Shown in pieces: positions 24,621-32,968 of a stretch of 64,000 nt of DNA. Position numbers and translations under genes: made by a program. Origin of the DNA: Caldimonas thermodepolymerans. GTDB lineage: Bacteria; Pseudomonadota; Gammaproteobacteria; Burkholderiales; Burkholderiaceae_C. Numbering within the stretch: the stretch's first letter is position 1; the number at the start of each line of letters is the position of its first letter. A model generated the notes under the pieces. That model worked only from the letters and a program-made list of their open reading frames with translations, was not told where the DNA came from and made no database searches. The DNA is taken from NCBI RefSeq assembly GCF_015476235.1, contig NZ_CP064338.1, positions 1,798,001-1,862,000 on the forward strand, read 5' to 3'.

Positions 24621-24638
24621 ATGTTCGAGTGGGAGTGA
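24621..24638 (+). repeat. guaA-like 3'-end motif, copy 3 (possible attachment-site remnant)
   Basis: ATGTTCGAGTGGGAGTGA, reading Met-Phe-Glu-Trp-Glu-stop. TCGAGTGGG is shared with copy 2 and GAGTGGGAGT with copy 1. It marks the right end of the defence island. Confidence 0.45.
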
Positions 24639-24699
24639 CCGGGCAATCGGCAATGTATGTCGCGATCAGGCGGTAAAACCATTTATTGCCACAGCATGG

Positions 24700-24742
24700 G
24701 GCTCCATGTCGTTTCGTGTGGAAAGCAACACTGTCACTGGGG
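24700..24742 (-). mobile_element. ISL3 end remnant (43 bp)
   Basis: Identical to the right end of the ISL3 copies in reverse orientation: GGCTCCATGTCGTTTCGTGT at its outer edge through CACTGGGG. After 24742 the sequence becomes autotransporter coding DNA, so the rest of the element has been lost. No 8-bp duplication is visible. Confidence 0.85.
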
Positions 24743-26019
24743 GCCCGACGCACATCCATGTGGACTACGACCCGGCCGACCTGGGCCACCTGACCCAGGG
24801 CAACGGCATTGCCGTGGTGGAGGTGCGCGACGCGACGGCCTCGGCCGAGGGCGCCTTCGCGCTGGGCAGCCGCGTGGCCGCCGGGGCGTACGAGTACGAG
24901 CTGCACCAGGGCGGCGTCGACGGCGACGCGGCCGACGGCAACTGGTACCTGCGCAGCTACCTGCGCCTGGACGACGACACGCCGACGCCGCCGGTCGACA
25001 ACGAGGTGCCCAACTACCGCGTCGAGGTGCCGGTCGACATGGTGCTGCCGGCGCTGGCGCACCGGCTGGGGCTGGACACGCTGGGCACCTACCACGACCG
25101 CGCCGGCGAGCACTACCTGCCGGCCGGCTTCCGCGCGACACCGGTGGATGCACGCGGCCGGCCGACCCAGGACGAGCAGCGCGGCTGGGCCCGCGTCTTC
25201 GGCCGCAGCGGCAAGGTCGGAGGCAGCACCGCCAGCGAGGCCAGCCGCTACCGCTGGTTCGAGAAGAACGGCCCGCGCTACGAGTTCGACCTCAGCGGCC
25301 TGCAGGTCGGGCTGGACGTGCATCGCGAGGTGGCCGGCGGTTACCTCGCGGTGACGCAGGCCTCGGCGCAGGTCGAGGCGGTGCTGGGCGGGCGTGCCGG
25401 CAAGGCGTCGATGAAGGGGTACTCGCTCGGCGGCTACTGGACGCGCATGGCTGCCTCCGGTGCGTACGTGGACGGTGTGCTGCAGTTCACCGACTACCAG
25501 GGCGTCAGCGCCCATTCCGTGCGGGGCGTGGAGATCTCGCCCGACGGCTGGGGCATCGCGGCGTCGCTGGAGGCCGGCCATGCGTTCGAGCCCGTGGCGC
25601 ACTGGCACTTCGAGCCGCAGGTGCAGCTGGTGTACCAGGTCGTCTCGATGGGCGGCACGCGCGACGACTTCGGGCGCATCCGCTACGGCGACGCGGAAGC
25701 GGTCTACGGCCGCCTGGGCATGCGCCTGGTGCGCAACGGCGAAACCGACGAGGGGCAGCGCTACACCTTCTGGGGCCGCTTCAACGTCTGGCAGCAGTTC
25801 GGCGGCAAGGCGAAGACGAGCTTCGCGTCGCTGGGCGGGGGCAACCGCGTCGCGCTCGGGACCACGCTGGGCGGCACCTGGGCGCAGCTGGGCCTGGGGC
25901 TGAACGCGCAGCTGTCCAGGAGCGTCAACGGCTTCGTCTCGGCAGACTACGAGCAGAACCTGAGCTTCGACGCCTCGCGCAGCATCGGCGCGCGCGTGGG
26001 CGTGCAGGTCACCTGGTAA
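24706..26019 (+). pseudogene. Autotransporter, truncated to passenger end and beta-barrel
   Basis: Frame open from an ATG inside the ISL3 remnant (MSFRVESNTVTGG), but the true 5' part, including signal peptide and most of the passenger, is gone. Residues ~20-90 resemble the end of a pertactin-like passenger (GNGIAVVEVRDATASAEGAF, then YEYELHQGG and NWYLRSYL). Residues ~145-437 form the AT-type outer-membrane barrel with alternating beta strands and a terminal aromatic (VGVQVTW). Without a signal peptide it cannot reach the outer membrane. The loss was probably a deletion linked to the IS or to arrival of the island. Confidence 0.85.
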
Positions 26020-26060
26020 GGCGTGCGGCGGGCCGGTCCGCGGGCCCGTGCATGACGAAA

Positions 26061-26086
26061 AAGCCCGGCTGCTGCCGGGCTTTTTT
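26061..26086. terminator. Bidirectional rho-independent terminator
   Basis: AAAAAGCCCGGC, loop TGCT, GCCGGGCTTTTTT. T-run on both strands; it closes the autotransporter remnant and the NUDIX gene that ends downstream. Confidence 0.85.
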
Positions 26087-26128
26087 CCTTGGGGAGGCCG
26101 CAGGGCGGGCGTCGCGCCCCGGCGCGGC

Positions 26129-26677
26129 TCAGGAGATGTCGCCGGTGTGCACGTCGAAATGGCCACGCGCCAGGTCAGCGAAGTAGTGCTGCAACGTGGC
26201 CTTGACGGTGCGGAAGGCCAGCTCGTCCCAGGGGATGTCCTGCTGGGTGAACAGGCGCGCCTCGATGGTCTCGGGGCCCGGGTCGAAGCGGTCGTTGAGC
26301 AGGCGGCCACGATAGAACAGGTGCACCTGCCCGGCGCGCACCACGTTCAGCACGGTGAACAGGCCGTCCAGCTCGATCGCGGCGCCGGCTTCTTCCTGGG
26401 TCTCGCGGATCGCGCCCTGCTCGGTGGTCTCGCCCAGCTCCAGGAAGCCCGCCGGCAGCGTCCAGTAGCCGTAGCGTGGCTCGATGTTGCGGCGGCACAG
26501 CAGCACCTTGCCCTCCCAGATCGGCACCGTGCCGACGACGTTCAGCGGGTTCTGGTAGTGGATCTCGCCGCAGGCGGGGCAGACGGCACGCTCGCGGTTG
26601 TCGTCGGCGGGGATGCGGTAGGTGACGGGGGAACCGCAGGCTCGGCAATGCTTGATCTGTCGGGCTTGTTGGAGCAT
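26129..26677 (-). CDS. NUDIX hydrolase with N-terminal zinc ribbon
   Basis: 182 residues from MLQQARQIKHC. A zinc ribbon (CRAC at ~11-14 and CPAC at ~33-36) precedes a NUDIX domain with a complete box GFLELGETTEQGAIRETQEE ending AGA. NUDIX proteins of this architecture hydrolyse nucleotide sugars, ADP-ribose or related diphosphates in the cytoplasm; the exact substrate cannot be told. An upstream in-frame ATG at 26791 would run into the divergent FAH gene, so the shorter start is preferred. Stand-alone housekeeping gene. Confidence 0.85.
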   Translation of the reverse strand: MLQQARQIKHCRACGSPVTYRIPADDNRERAVCPACGEIHYQNPLNVVGTVPIWEGKVLLCRRNIEPRYGYWTLPAGFLELGETTEQGAIRETQEEAGAAIELDGLFTVLNVVRAGQVHLFYRGRLLNDRFDPGPETIEARLFTQQDIPWDELAFRTVKATLQHYFADLARGHFDVHTGDIS

Positions 26678-26766
26678 GACAGGCAGTGTAGCTTGCGCCA
26701 CCTGCCACGTGCGCCGGGTCGGGATCGCAGTAGCATGGCGGCTTGTCCGCAACAAGGAGGAGACCA

Positions 26767-27462
26767 GTGAGCGACGTCCTTCAGGCACCACCGGTGCCGC
26801 GCGTGCCCGTGGCCGGTGGCGGCAGTTTCCCGGTGCGCCGCATCTACTGCGTGGGTCGCAACTACGTGGAGCATGCGATCGAGATGGGCGACACCGGCCG
26901 CGAGCCGCCGTTCTTCTTCCTGAAGCCGGCCGACAGCGTCGTGCCGGTGGAGGCCGGCCAGACCGGGCGCATGCGCTACCCGAGCCTGACGCAGGACCTG
27001 CAGCACGAGGTCGAGCTGGTGGTGGCCATCGGACGCGGCGGCAGCCGGATCCCAGCCGCCGAGGCGCTCGGCCATGTCTGGGGCTATGCGGTCGGGCTGG
27101 ACATGACCCGGCGCGACCTGCAGGGCGAGATGAAGAAGAAGGGGCGCCCGTGGTGCATCGGCAAGGGCTTCGATGCCTCCGCCCCGATCGGCCCGATCAC
27201 GCCGGCCGCGCAGGCGCCCGGGGTGCTGGATGCGCCGATCACGCTGGCCGTCAACGGCGAGGTGCGCCAGCACAGCCGCACCGGCAAGCTGATCTGGAAC
27301 GTGGCCGAGGTGATCGAGCACCTGTCGGCCGCGTGGACGCTGGCGCCGGGCGACCTGATCTACACCGGCACGCCCGAGGGCGTCGGCACGGTGGTCGCCG
27401 GCGACCTGCTCGAGGCCCGCATCGAGGGCCTGGAGCCGCTGCGCGTCAGCATCGTGGCCTGA
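26767..27462 (+). CDS. Fumarylacetoacetate hydrolase family protein
   Basis: 231 residues from a GTG start seven bases after AAGGAGG. The FAH fold is evident: IYCVGRNYVEHAIEMG, then EVELVVAIGR, GYAVGLDMTRRDLQ, KGFDASAPIGP, and DLIYTGTPEGVGTV near the end, with acidic metal ligands in the first two conserved blocks. Family members cleave or decarboxylate C-C bonds of diketo acids (fumarylpyruvate, acylpyruvate). With the nearby maiA it could take part in gentisate or homogentisate breakdown, where maleylpyruvate isomerisation yields fumarylpyruvate. Substrate is inference. Confidence 0.85.
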   Translation: MSDVLQAPPVPRVPVAGGGSFPVRRIYCVGRNYVEHAIEMGDTGREPPFFFLKPADSVVPVEAGQTGRMRYPSLTQDLQHEVELVVAIGRGGSRIPAAEALGHVWGYAVGLDMTRRDLQGEMKKKGRPWCIGKGFDASAPIGPITPAAQAPGVLDAPITLAVNGEVRQHSRTGKLIWNVAEVIEHLSAAWTLAPGDLIYTGTPEGVGTVVAGDLLEARIEGLEPLRVSIVA

Positions 27463-28000
27463 ACGGCAGGCGCTGCGCCGCGCGCGGCGAGAACAGCTCG
27501 ACGATCACCAGCGGCGCGCCGTGCCGGCTGAAGCGCGAGCGCCGCGCCCACACGGTTCCCCGCGGCAGCGCCTCGCCGGTGGCGGCCTGCCAGAGGCGCT
27601 GCATCTGCCGGCGCCACGGGCTGCACGGCGGCACGCGGCGGTATTGCAGCGCCTGCCGGGCCAGCGCCTGGTCCTGGAACAGCATGTGGCCGAGCGGCCG
27701 CGTGCCCAGCCCGCGCAGCGCACGCCAGGGGCCGCGCACGTGGCGCGCGTCGACCACGGTGCGGGCATAGACCAGCGGTTCGCCGTCGCAGCGCAGCACG
27801 ACCTCGCGGGCGTGCGTGCGGCCGCGGCAGGCGGGCAGGAGGCTTCGTTCGTTCCGACGCAGGGGGCTGCTGCCCTGGCGGACCGGCTGCACGGCGTAGT
27901 GCTCGCACACGGCTTGCAGCCGCGCGCTCAGGGACCCGGCCCCGGTCAGCCAGTGCCGCAGTCGGCACCAGGGCAGGGGACGGGCAAACCAGGATGGCAT
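27446..28000 (-). CDS. ubiC: Chorismate lyase
   Basis: 184 residues from MPSWFARPLPW. UbiC removes pyruvate from chorismate to give 4-hydroxybenzoate, the first step of ubiquinone synthesis. Diagnostic stretches are SLSARLQAVCEHYAVQPVRQ, REVVLRCDGEPLVYARTVV and LGTRPLGHMLFQ, with the arginine and glutamate that bind product. The sequence is Arg-rich and slightly long. Its 3' end overlaps the FAH-family gene by 17 bases tail to tail. Start choice avoids a long N-terminal extension that overlaps maiA. Confidence 0.8.
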   Translation of the reverse strand: MPSWFARPLPWCRLRHWLTGAGSLSARLQAVCEHYAVQPVRQGSSPLRRNERSLLPACRGRTHAREVVLRCDGEPLVYARTVVDARHVRGPWRALRGLGTRPLGHMLFQDQALARQALQYRRVPPCSPWRRQMQRLWQAATGEALPRGTVWARRSRFSRHGAPLVIVELFSPRAAQRLPFRPRC

Positions 28001-28097
28001 GGACGATGGGAACAGGATGGGGACCGTCAAAGGGGCGCCATCATAACGACGGGGTAGGGATCGGCGCGGCCGGCGAAGCTGGCTACACTGCCGCCAC

Positions 28098-28739
28098 ATG
28101 AAGCTGCACAACTACTTCCGGTCTTCCGCTTCGTTCCGCGTGCGCATCGCGCTGGCGCTCAAGGGCCTGGACTACGAGTACGTGCCCGTCCACCTGGTCA
28201 AGGGCGAGCAGCTGCAGGCGCCGTTTGCCCAGCTCTCCCCGGAGCGGCTGGTGCCGGTGCTGCAGGACGGCGACCAGACGCTCTCGCAGTCGCTGGCCAT
28301 CATCGAGTACCTCGACGAAACCCACCCCGAGCCGCCGCTGCTGCCGGCCGACCCGCCGGGCCGCGCGCGGGTGCGGGCGCTGGCGCTGGACATCGCCTGC
28401 GAGATCCACCCGCTCAACAACCTGCGCGTGCTGCGCTACCTGGTGCGCCAGCTGGGCGTGAGCGACGAGGCCAAGAACGGCTGGTACCGGCACTGGGTGG
28501 AAACCGGCCTGGAGGCGGTGGAGCGCCAGCTGGCCGGGCACCCGGCCACCGGCCGCTACTGCCACGGCGACACCCCCACGCTCGCGGACTGCGTGCTGGT
28601 GCCGCAGATCTTCAACGCGCAGCGCTTCGACTGCCGGCTGGACCACGTGCCGACCGTCATGAAGGTGTTCGAGCACTGCATGCAGCACCCGGCCTTCATC
28701 GCCGCGCAGCCGTCGCGCTGCCCCGACGCCGAGGCCTGA
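28098..28739 (+). CDS. maiA: Maleylacetoacetate isomerase (zeta-class GST)
   Basis: 213 residues. N-terminal thioredoxin-like domain with the zeta-class motif SSASFRVRIALALKGLDYEY (normally SSCSxRVRIA; here the Cys is Ala) and the glutathione-binding QSLAIIEYLDE; helical C-terminal domain with GDTPTLADCVLVPQIFNAQR. It isomerises maleylacetoacetate or maleylpyruvate with glutathione. It lies in the same direction as the FAH-family gene, with ubiC inverted between them, and seven bases before pgeF. Confidence 0.9.
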   Translation: MKLHNYFRSSASFRVRIALALKGLDYEYVPVHLVKGEQLQAPFAQLSPERLVPVLQDGDQTLSQSLAIIEYLDETHPEPPLLPADPPGRARVRALALDIACEIHPLNNLRVLRYLVRQLGVSDEAKNGWYRHWVETGLEAVERQLAGHPATGRYCHGDTPTLADCVLVPQIFNAQRFDCRLDHVPTVMKVFEHCMQHPAFIAAQPSRCPDAEA

Positions 28740-28746
28740 GGCGGCG

Positions 28747-29541
28747 ATGGGCGAGGTCGACGCCACGCGGCCGGACACGGCCTGGTTGCGCCCCGAGTGG
28801 CCGGCGCCGCCGGGCGTGCGGGCGCTGATGAGCACCCGACAGGGGGGCGTCAGCCGCCCGCCTTACGATGGGCTGAACCTGGGCGACCACGTCGGCGACG
28901 ACGCCGAGGCGGTGCGGCGCAACCGCGAGCGCTTCGTCGCGGCGCTGCAGGCGCAGCCGGTGTTCCTGCAGCAGGTGCACGGCACCACCGTGGTGCGGCT
29001 GGGACCGGACGACCTGCGCCGTGCCCGGCCGCACGAGGCCGATGCGGCGATCACGACCGAGCCGGGCATCGCCTGCACGGTCATGGTGGCCGACTGCCTG
29101 CCGGTGCTGTTCGCCAGCGCCGACGGCCGCGCGGTGGGTGCCGCCCATGCAGGCTGGCGCGGGCTGTGCGCCGGCGTGCTGGAGCGCACCGTGCGCGCGC
29201 TGTGCGAGGCAGCCGGGTGCGAGCCGGCGCGGCTGCTCGCCTGGCTCGGACCTTGCATCGGAGCCGATCGGTTCGAGGTGGGCGACGAGGTGCGCCAGGC
29301 GTTCGTCGCGGTGCAGGACCGCGCCGGCGCCCGCTTCCGGCCGGGGGCGGTGGCGGGCAAGTGGTGGGCCGACCTGCCCGGGCTGGCGAGGGACCGCCTG
29401 GCGGCCGCGGGCGTGACCGCGGTCAGCGGCGGGCACTGGTGCACGGTGTCCGACCGCTCAAGGTTCTTTTCGTTCCGGCGCGACGGGGTCACGGGGCGCA
29501 TGGCGGCTGCCGTCTGGCGGGTCGCCGGCGCCGGGGACTAG
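28747..29541 (+). CDS. pgeF: Purine nucleoside phosphorylase / polyphenol oxidase family (YfiH)
   Basis: 264 residues of the laccase-domain (DUF152) family, also known as PgeF. Copper/zinc-ligand motifs are visible: VFLQQVHGTTVVRL, VMVADCLPVLF with the conserved Cys, AAHAGWRG, and GPCIGADRFEVGDEV. Homologues correct peptidoglycan precursors or cleave nucleosides. Directly follows maiA and may be co-transcribed. Its last ~84 bases overlap a small minus-strand membrane-protein gene. Confidence 0.88.
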   Translation: MGEVDATRPDTAWLRPEWPAPPGVRALMSTRQGGVSRPPYDGLNLGDHVGDDAEAVRRNRERFVAALQAQPVFLQQVHGTTVVRLGPDDLRRARPHEADAAITTEPGIACTVMVADCLPVLFASADGRAVGAAHAGWRGLCAGVLERTVRALCEAAGCEPARLLAWLGPCIGADRFEVGDEVRQAFVAVQDRAGARFRPGAVAGKWWADLPGLARDRLAAAGVTAVSGGHWCTVSDRSRFFSFRRDGVTGRMAAAVWRVAGAGD

Positions 29542-29769
29542 CGGGGACGCGGCGGCTTGCGCCTGCTCGGCGCGACGCCGGGCCTTGCGGCGCGCAGGTG
29601 TACCCAACAGATACAGCACCAGTGCGACGGGGCCGAGCCCGTACAGAATGAAGGTGAAGATCGCGCCGAGCACGGTTCCCTGGCTGCTGAAGGCCTCGGC
29701 CACGGCCATCATCAGCGCGACGTAGAGCCAGGTGATTGCGACGAGATAGAGCACGCGTGGTTCCAGCAC
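29458..29769 (-). CDS. Small membrane protein upstream of phaC
   Basis: About 103 residues from a GTG (VLEPRVLYLVAITWLYVALM). Two hydrophobic helices (residues ~7-24 and ~30-50, ending ILYGLGPVALVLYLLGTP) precede an Arg-rich stop-transfer RRKARRRA and a disordered Pro-rich tail. The clean membrane-protein pattern with positive-inside arginines supports a real gene, although its tail is antisense to the end of pgeF. Function unknown; divergent from the PHA operon. Confidence 0.55.
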   Translation of the reverse strand: MLEPRVLYLVAITWLYVALMMAVAEAFSSQGTVLGAIFTFILYGLGPVALVLYLLGTPARRKARRRAEQAQAAASPLVPGAGDPPDGSRHAPRDPVAPERKEP

Positions 29770-29785
29770 CGGGCGGCAGGCCCGA

Positions 29786-29816
29786 TTGACAACGATCAGA
29801 GAGGACCGAGCATTAT
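29786..29816 (+). promoter_or_regulatory. Possible sigma-70 promoter of the PHA operon
   Basis: TTGACA (29786) and CATTAT (29811) with a 19-base spacer, about 107 bases before the phaC ATG. The spacer is longer than ideal, so this is tentative. Confidence 0.35.
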
Positions 29817-29922
29817 GGGAGTCAGATGCAGGGCCGCGGGCAGCGCGGGCGCCAGAGGGAGGCAAACGCCCGGACACCCGGTTTCGGGCGGCCCGGCTCG
29901 CGTTCACTGACACGAGGAGAGG

Positions 29923-31620
29923 ATGACACAACGCTCTGCACCCCGGCCTGCCCAGGACAAGCAGCCGCCCGCGGGTCCCACGGTCCAGGCCCTCGGCGAA
30001 CACGTCAGCCAGGCGGTCAACGCGCTGATGCGCCTGAACCTGCCGCTCGAGCGCGTCTCGCAGCTGCAGAACGAATACCTGCAGGAAGCCGCGAAGATCT
30101 GGAACGCCGCGCTGGCGCAGCCCGGCCAGGCGCCGCGCATCGAGGACCGGCGCTTCAGCGGGCCGGGCTGGGCGGAAAACCCGGCCGCGTCGTACGTGGC
30201 GGCGATGTACCTGCTCAACGCCCGCACGATGCTGCAGCTGGCCGACGCCGTGCAGGGCGACGAGAAGACCCGCCAGCGCATCCGCTTCGCGGTGCAGCAG
30301 TGGATCGAGGCGAGCGCGCCGAGCAACTTCCTCGCCTTCAACCCGGAGGCGCAGCGCAAGGCGCTGGAGACCCAGGGCGAGAGCCTGACGCAGGGCATGC
30401 TGCGCCTGCTGCACGACCTCAGGCAAGGGCACCTGTCGCAGACCGACGAGAGCGTCTTCGAGGTGGGCCGCAACGTGGCCACCACCGAGGGCAGCGTGAT
30501 CTACGAGAACCCGCTGTTCCAGCTGATCGAGTACAAGCCGCTGACGGCCAAGGTGTACGAGCGGCCGCTGCTGATCGTGCCGCCGTGCATCAACAAGTAC
30601 TACATCCTCGACCTGCAGCCGGACAACTCCTTCGTGCGCCATGCGCTGGAGCAGGGGCTGCGGGTGTTCCTGGTCAGCTGGCGCAATGCCGACGAGAGCC
30701 TCGCGCAGGTCGGCTGGGACGAGTACATCGAGGACGGCGTGATCCGGGCCATCCGCGTCGTGCAGGAGGTGGCCAAAAGCCCGCAGCTGAACGCGCTCGG
30801 CTTCTGCATCGGCGGCACCCTGCTGGCCACCGCGCTGGCGGTGCTGGCCGCGCGCGGCGAGCAGCCGGCGGCCAGCCTGACGCTGCTGACCTCGTTCCTC
30901 GACTTCGGCCACACCGGGGTGATCGACGTGTTCGTCGACGAGGCCGCGGTGCAGATGCGCGAGATGACCATCGGCCCGAACAGCCCCACCGGCGGCGGGC
31001 TGATGCGCGGCCGCGAGCTGGCGGCGACCTTCTCGTTCCTGCGCCCGAACGACCTGGTGTGGAACTACGTGGTCGGCAACTACCTCAAGGGCGAGACGCC
31101 ACCGCCGTTCGACCTGCTGTACTGGAACTCCGACAGCACCAACCTGCCCGGGCCGATGTTCTGCTGGTACCTGCGCAACACCTACCTGGAGAACAACCTC
31201 AAGGAGCCGGGCAAGCTGACGGTGTGCGGCGCGCCGGTGGACCTCGGCCGCATCCAGGCGCCGGCGTTCATCTACGGCTCGCGCGAGGACCACATCGTGC
31301 CCTGGGAGTCGGCCTACGCCTCGACGCGGCTGCTCAAGGGCAAGCTGCGCTTCGTGCTGGGGGCCTCGGGCCACATCGCCGGCGTGATCAACCCGCCGGC
31401 CAGGAAGAAGCGCAGCTACTGGGTCAACGCCAGGCTGCCCGCCTCGGCGCGCGACTGGCTGGCCGGTGCGACCGAGCACCCGGGCAGCTGGTGGCCGGAG
31501 TGGGCGGGCTGGATCCGCAGCCACGCCGGCAAGCAGGTCGCCGCGCCGCGCACGCCGGGCAACCGGACCTACCGGCCGATCGAGCCGGCGCCCGGGCGCT
31601 ACGTCAAGGAACGGGCCTGA
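29923..31620 (+). CDS. phaC: Class I polyhydroxyalkanoate synthase
   Basis: 565 residues, normal for class I. It joins 3-hydroxyacyl-CoA units into PHA polyester on granules. The lipase-like box GFCIGG holds the nucleophile Cys295; Asp456 (GSREDHIVPWES) and His484 (GASGHIAGVINPP) complete the triad. The N-terminal region (~1-190) carries the class I helical domain. The ribosome site GAGGAGAGG is strong. Followed by phaA and phaB on the same strand, giving the whole route from acetyl-CoA to poly(3-hydroxybutyrate). Confidence 0.97.
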   Translation: MTQRSAPRPAQDKQPPAGPTVQALGEHVSQAVNALMRLNLPLERVSQLQNEYLQEAAKIWNAALAQPGQAPRIEDRRFSGPGWAENPAASYVAAMYLLNARTMLQLADAVQGDEKTRQRIRFAVQQWIEASAPSNFLAFNPEAQRKALETQGESLTQGMLRLLHDLRQGHLSQTDESVFEVGRNVATTEGSVIYENPLFQLIEYKPLTAKVYERPLLIVPPCINKYYILDLQPDNSFVRHALEQGLRVFLVSWRNADESLAQVGWDEYIEDGVIRAIRVVQEVAKSPQLNALGFCIGGTLLATALAVLAARGEQPAASLTLLTSFLDFGHTGVIDVFVDEAAVQMREMTIGPNSPTGGGLMRGRELAATFSFLRPNDLVWNYVVGNYLKGETPPPFDLLYWNSDSTNLPGPMFCWYLRNTYLENNLKEPGKLTVCGAPVDLGRIQAPAFIYGSREDHIVPWESAYASTRLLKGKLRFVLGASGHIAGVINPPARKKRSYWVNARLPASARDWLAGATEHPGSWWPEWAGWIRSHAGKQVAAPRTPGNRTYRPIEPAPGRYVKERA

Positions 31621-31671
31621 AGGCGCCTTCCGGCATGAACAGATACCCGAACCCTTCCAAGGAGCTTGAAC

Positions 31672-32850
31672 ATGTCTGACATCGTCATCGTTTCCGCCGC
31701 GCGAACGGCGGTCGGCAAGTTCGGCGGCACGCTGGCGAAGACGCCGGCTGCCGAGCTGGGGGCCACCGTGATCAAGGAGGTGCTGCGCCGCGCCGGCCTT
31801 TCGGGCGAGCAGGTCAGCGAGGTGATCATGGGCCAGGTGCTGCAGGCCGGCTGCGGGCAGAACCCGGCGCGACAGGCGGTCATCAAGGCCGGGTTGCCGG
31901 AAGGCGTGCCGGCGATGACCATCAACAAGGTGTGCGGCTCGGGCCTGAAGGCCGTGATGCTGGCGGCGCAGGCCATCCGCGACGGCGACGCCGACATCGT
32001 CGTGGCCGGCGGGCAGGAGAACATGAGCCTGGCGCCCCACGTGCTGCTCGGCTCGCGCGAGGGCCAGCGCATGGGTGACTGGAAGATGGTCGACTCGATG
32101 ATCACCGACGGCCTGTGGGACGTCTACAACCAGTACCACATGGGCATCACCGCCGAGAACGTCGCGAAGAAGTACGGCATCAGCCGCGAGGAGCAGGACG
32201 CGCTGGCGCTGGCCTCGCAGCAGAAGGCCGCCGCCGCGCAGGACGCCGGGCGCTTCAAGGACGAGATCGTGCCGGTGGTGATCCCCCAGAGGAAGGGCGA
32301 CCCGGTGGTGTTCGACACCGACGAGTTCATCAACCGCAAGACCAGCGCCGAGGCGCTGGCCGGGCTGCGCCCGGCCTTCGACAAGGCGGGCACGGTGACC
32401 GCGGGCAATGCCTCGGGCATCAACGACGGCGCGGCCGCGGTGGTGGTGATGAGCGCGAAGCGCGCCGAGCAGCTGGGCCTCAAGCCGCTGGCGCGCATCG
32501 CCTCCTATGCCAGCGCCGGCCTGGATCCGGCCTACATGGGCATGGGCCCGGTGCCGGCGGCGCGCAAGGCGCTGGACCGCGCCGGCTGGAAGCCGGCCGA
32601 CCTCGACCTGCTCGAGATCAACGAGGCCTTCGCGGCGCAGGCCTGCGCGGTGCACAAGGAAATGGGCTGGGACACCAGCAAGGTCAACGTCAACGGCGGC
32701 GCGATCGCGATCGGGCACCCGATCGGCGCGTCCGGCTGCCGCATCCTGGTCACGCTGCTGCACGAGATGCAGCGGCGCGACGCCCGCAAGGGCATCGCCT
32801 CGCTGTGCATCGGCGGCGGCATGGGCGTGGCACTGACCGTCGAGCGCTGA
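31672..32850 (+). CDS. phaA: Acetyl-CoA acetyltransferase (beta-ketothiolase)
   Basis: 392 residues from ATG with AAGGAG upstream; a TTG six bases earlier is unlikely. It condenses two acetyl-CoA to acetoacetyl-CoA. Cys88 in [12 protein letters not shown] is the acyl-accepting residue; [10 protein letters not shown] and [16 protein letters not shown] carry the other catalytic residues (second Cys in CIGGGMG). Second gene of the PHB operon, 51 bases after phaC. Confidence 0.97.
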   Translation: MSDIVIVSAARTAVGKFGGTLAKTPAAELGATVIKEVLRRAGLSGEQVSEVIMGQVLQAGCGQNPARQAVIKAGLPEGVPAMTINKVCGSGLKAVMLAAQAIRDGDADIVVAGGQENMSLAPHVLLGSREGQRMGDWKMVDSMITDGLWDVYNQYHMGITAENVAKKYGISREEQDALALASQQKAAAAQDAGRFKDEIVPVVIPQRKGDPVVFDTDEFINRKTSAEALAGLRPAFDKAGTVTAGNASGINDGAAAVVVMSAKRAEQLGLKPLARIASYASAGLDPAYMGMGPVPAARKALDRAGWKPADLDLLEINEAFAAQACAVHKEMGWDTSKVNVNGGAIAIGHPIGASGCRILVTLLHEMQRRDARKGIASLCIGGGMGVALTVER

Positions 32851-32968
32851 ACGTTGCGGCAATGGCCCGTCCGGTGACGGGGGAGGGGGAACCTGGGCTT
32901 GACCCGTGGGGCCTTTGCGGCAACCCTCGTCACCGGCACAGACGAAACAGATACATCAGGAGCAGAAC

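Noticed and set aside
24556-26310. 584-codon minus-strand frame opposite the autotransporter
   Set aside because: Composition is that of an antisense GC-rich frame; the plus strand has clear beta-barrel pattern and passenger motifs.
29458-32862. A 1134-codon open frame on the minus strand opposite phaC and phaA
   Set aside because: Low-complexity His/Arg/Gln/Ala composition and mirror position of two well-supported genes show it is an antisense shadow of GC-rich codons. Only its last part (29458-29769) has real protein character and is listed separately.
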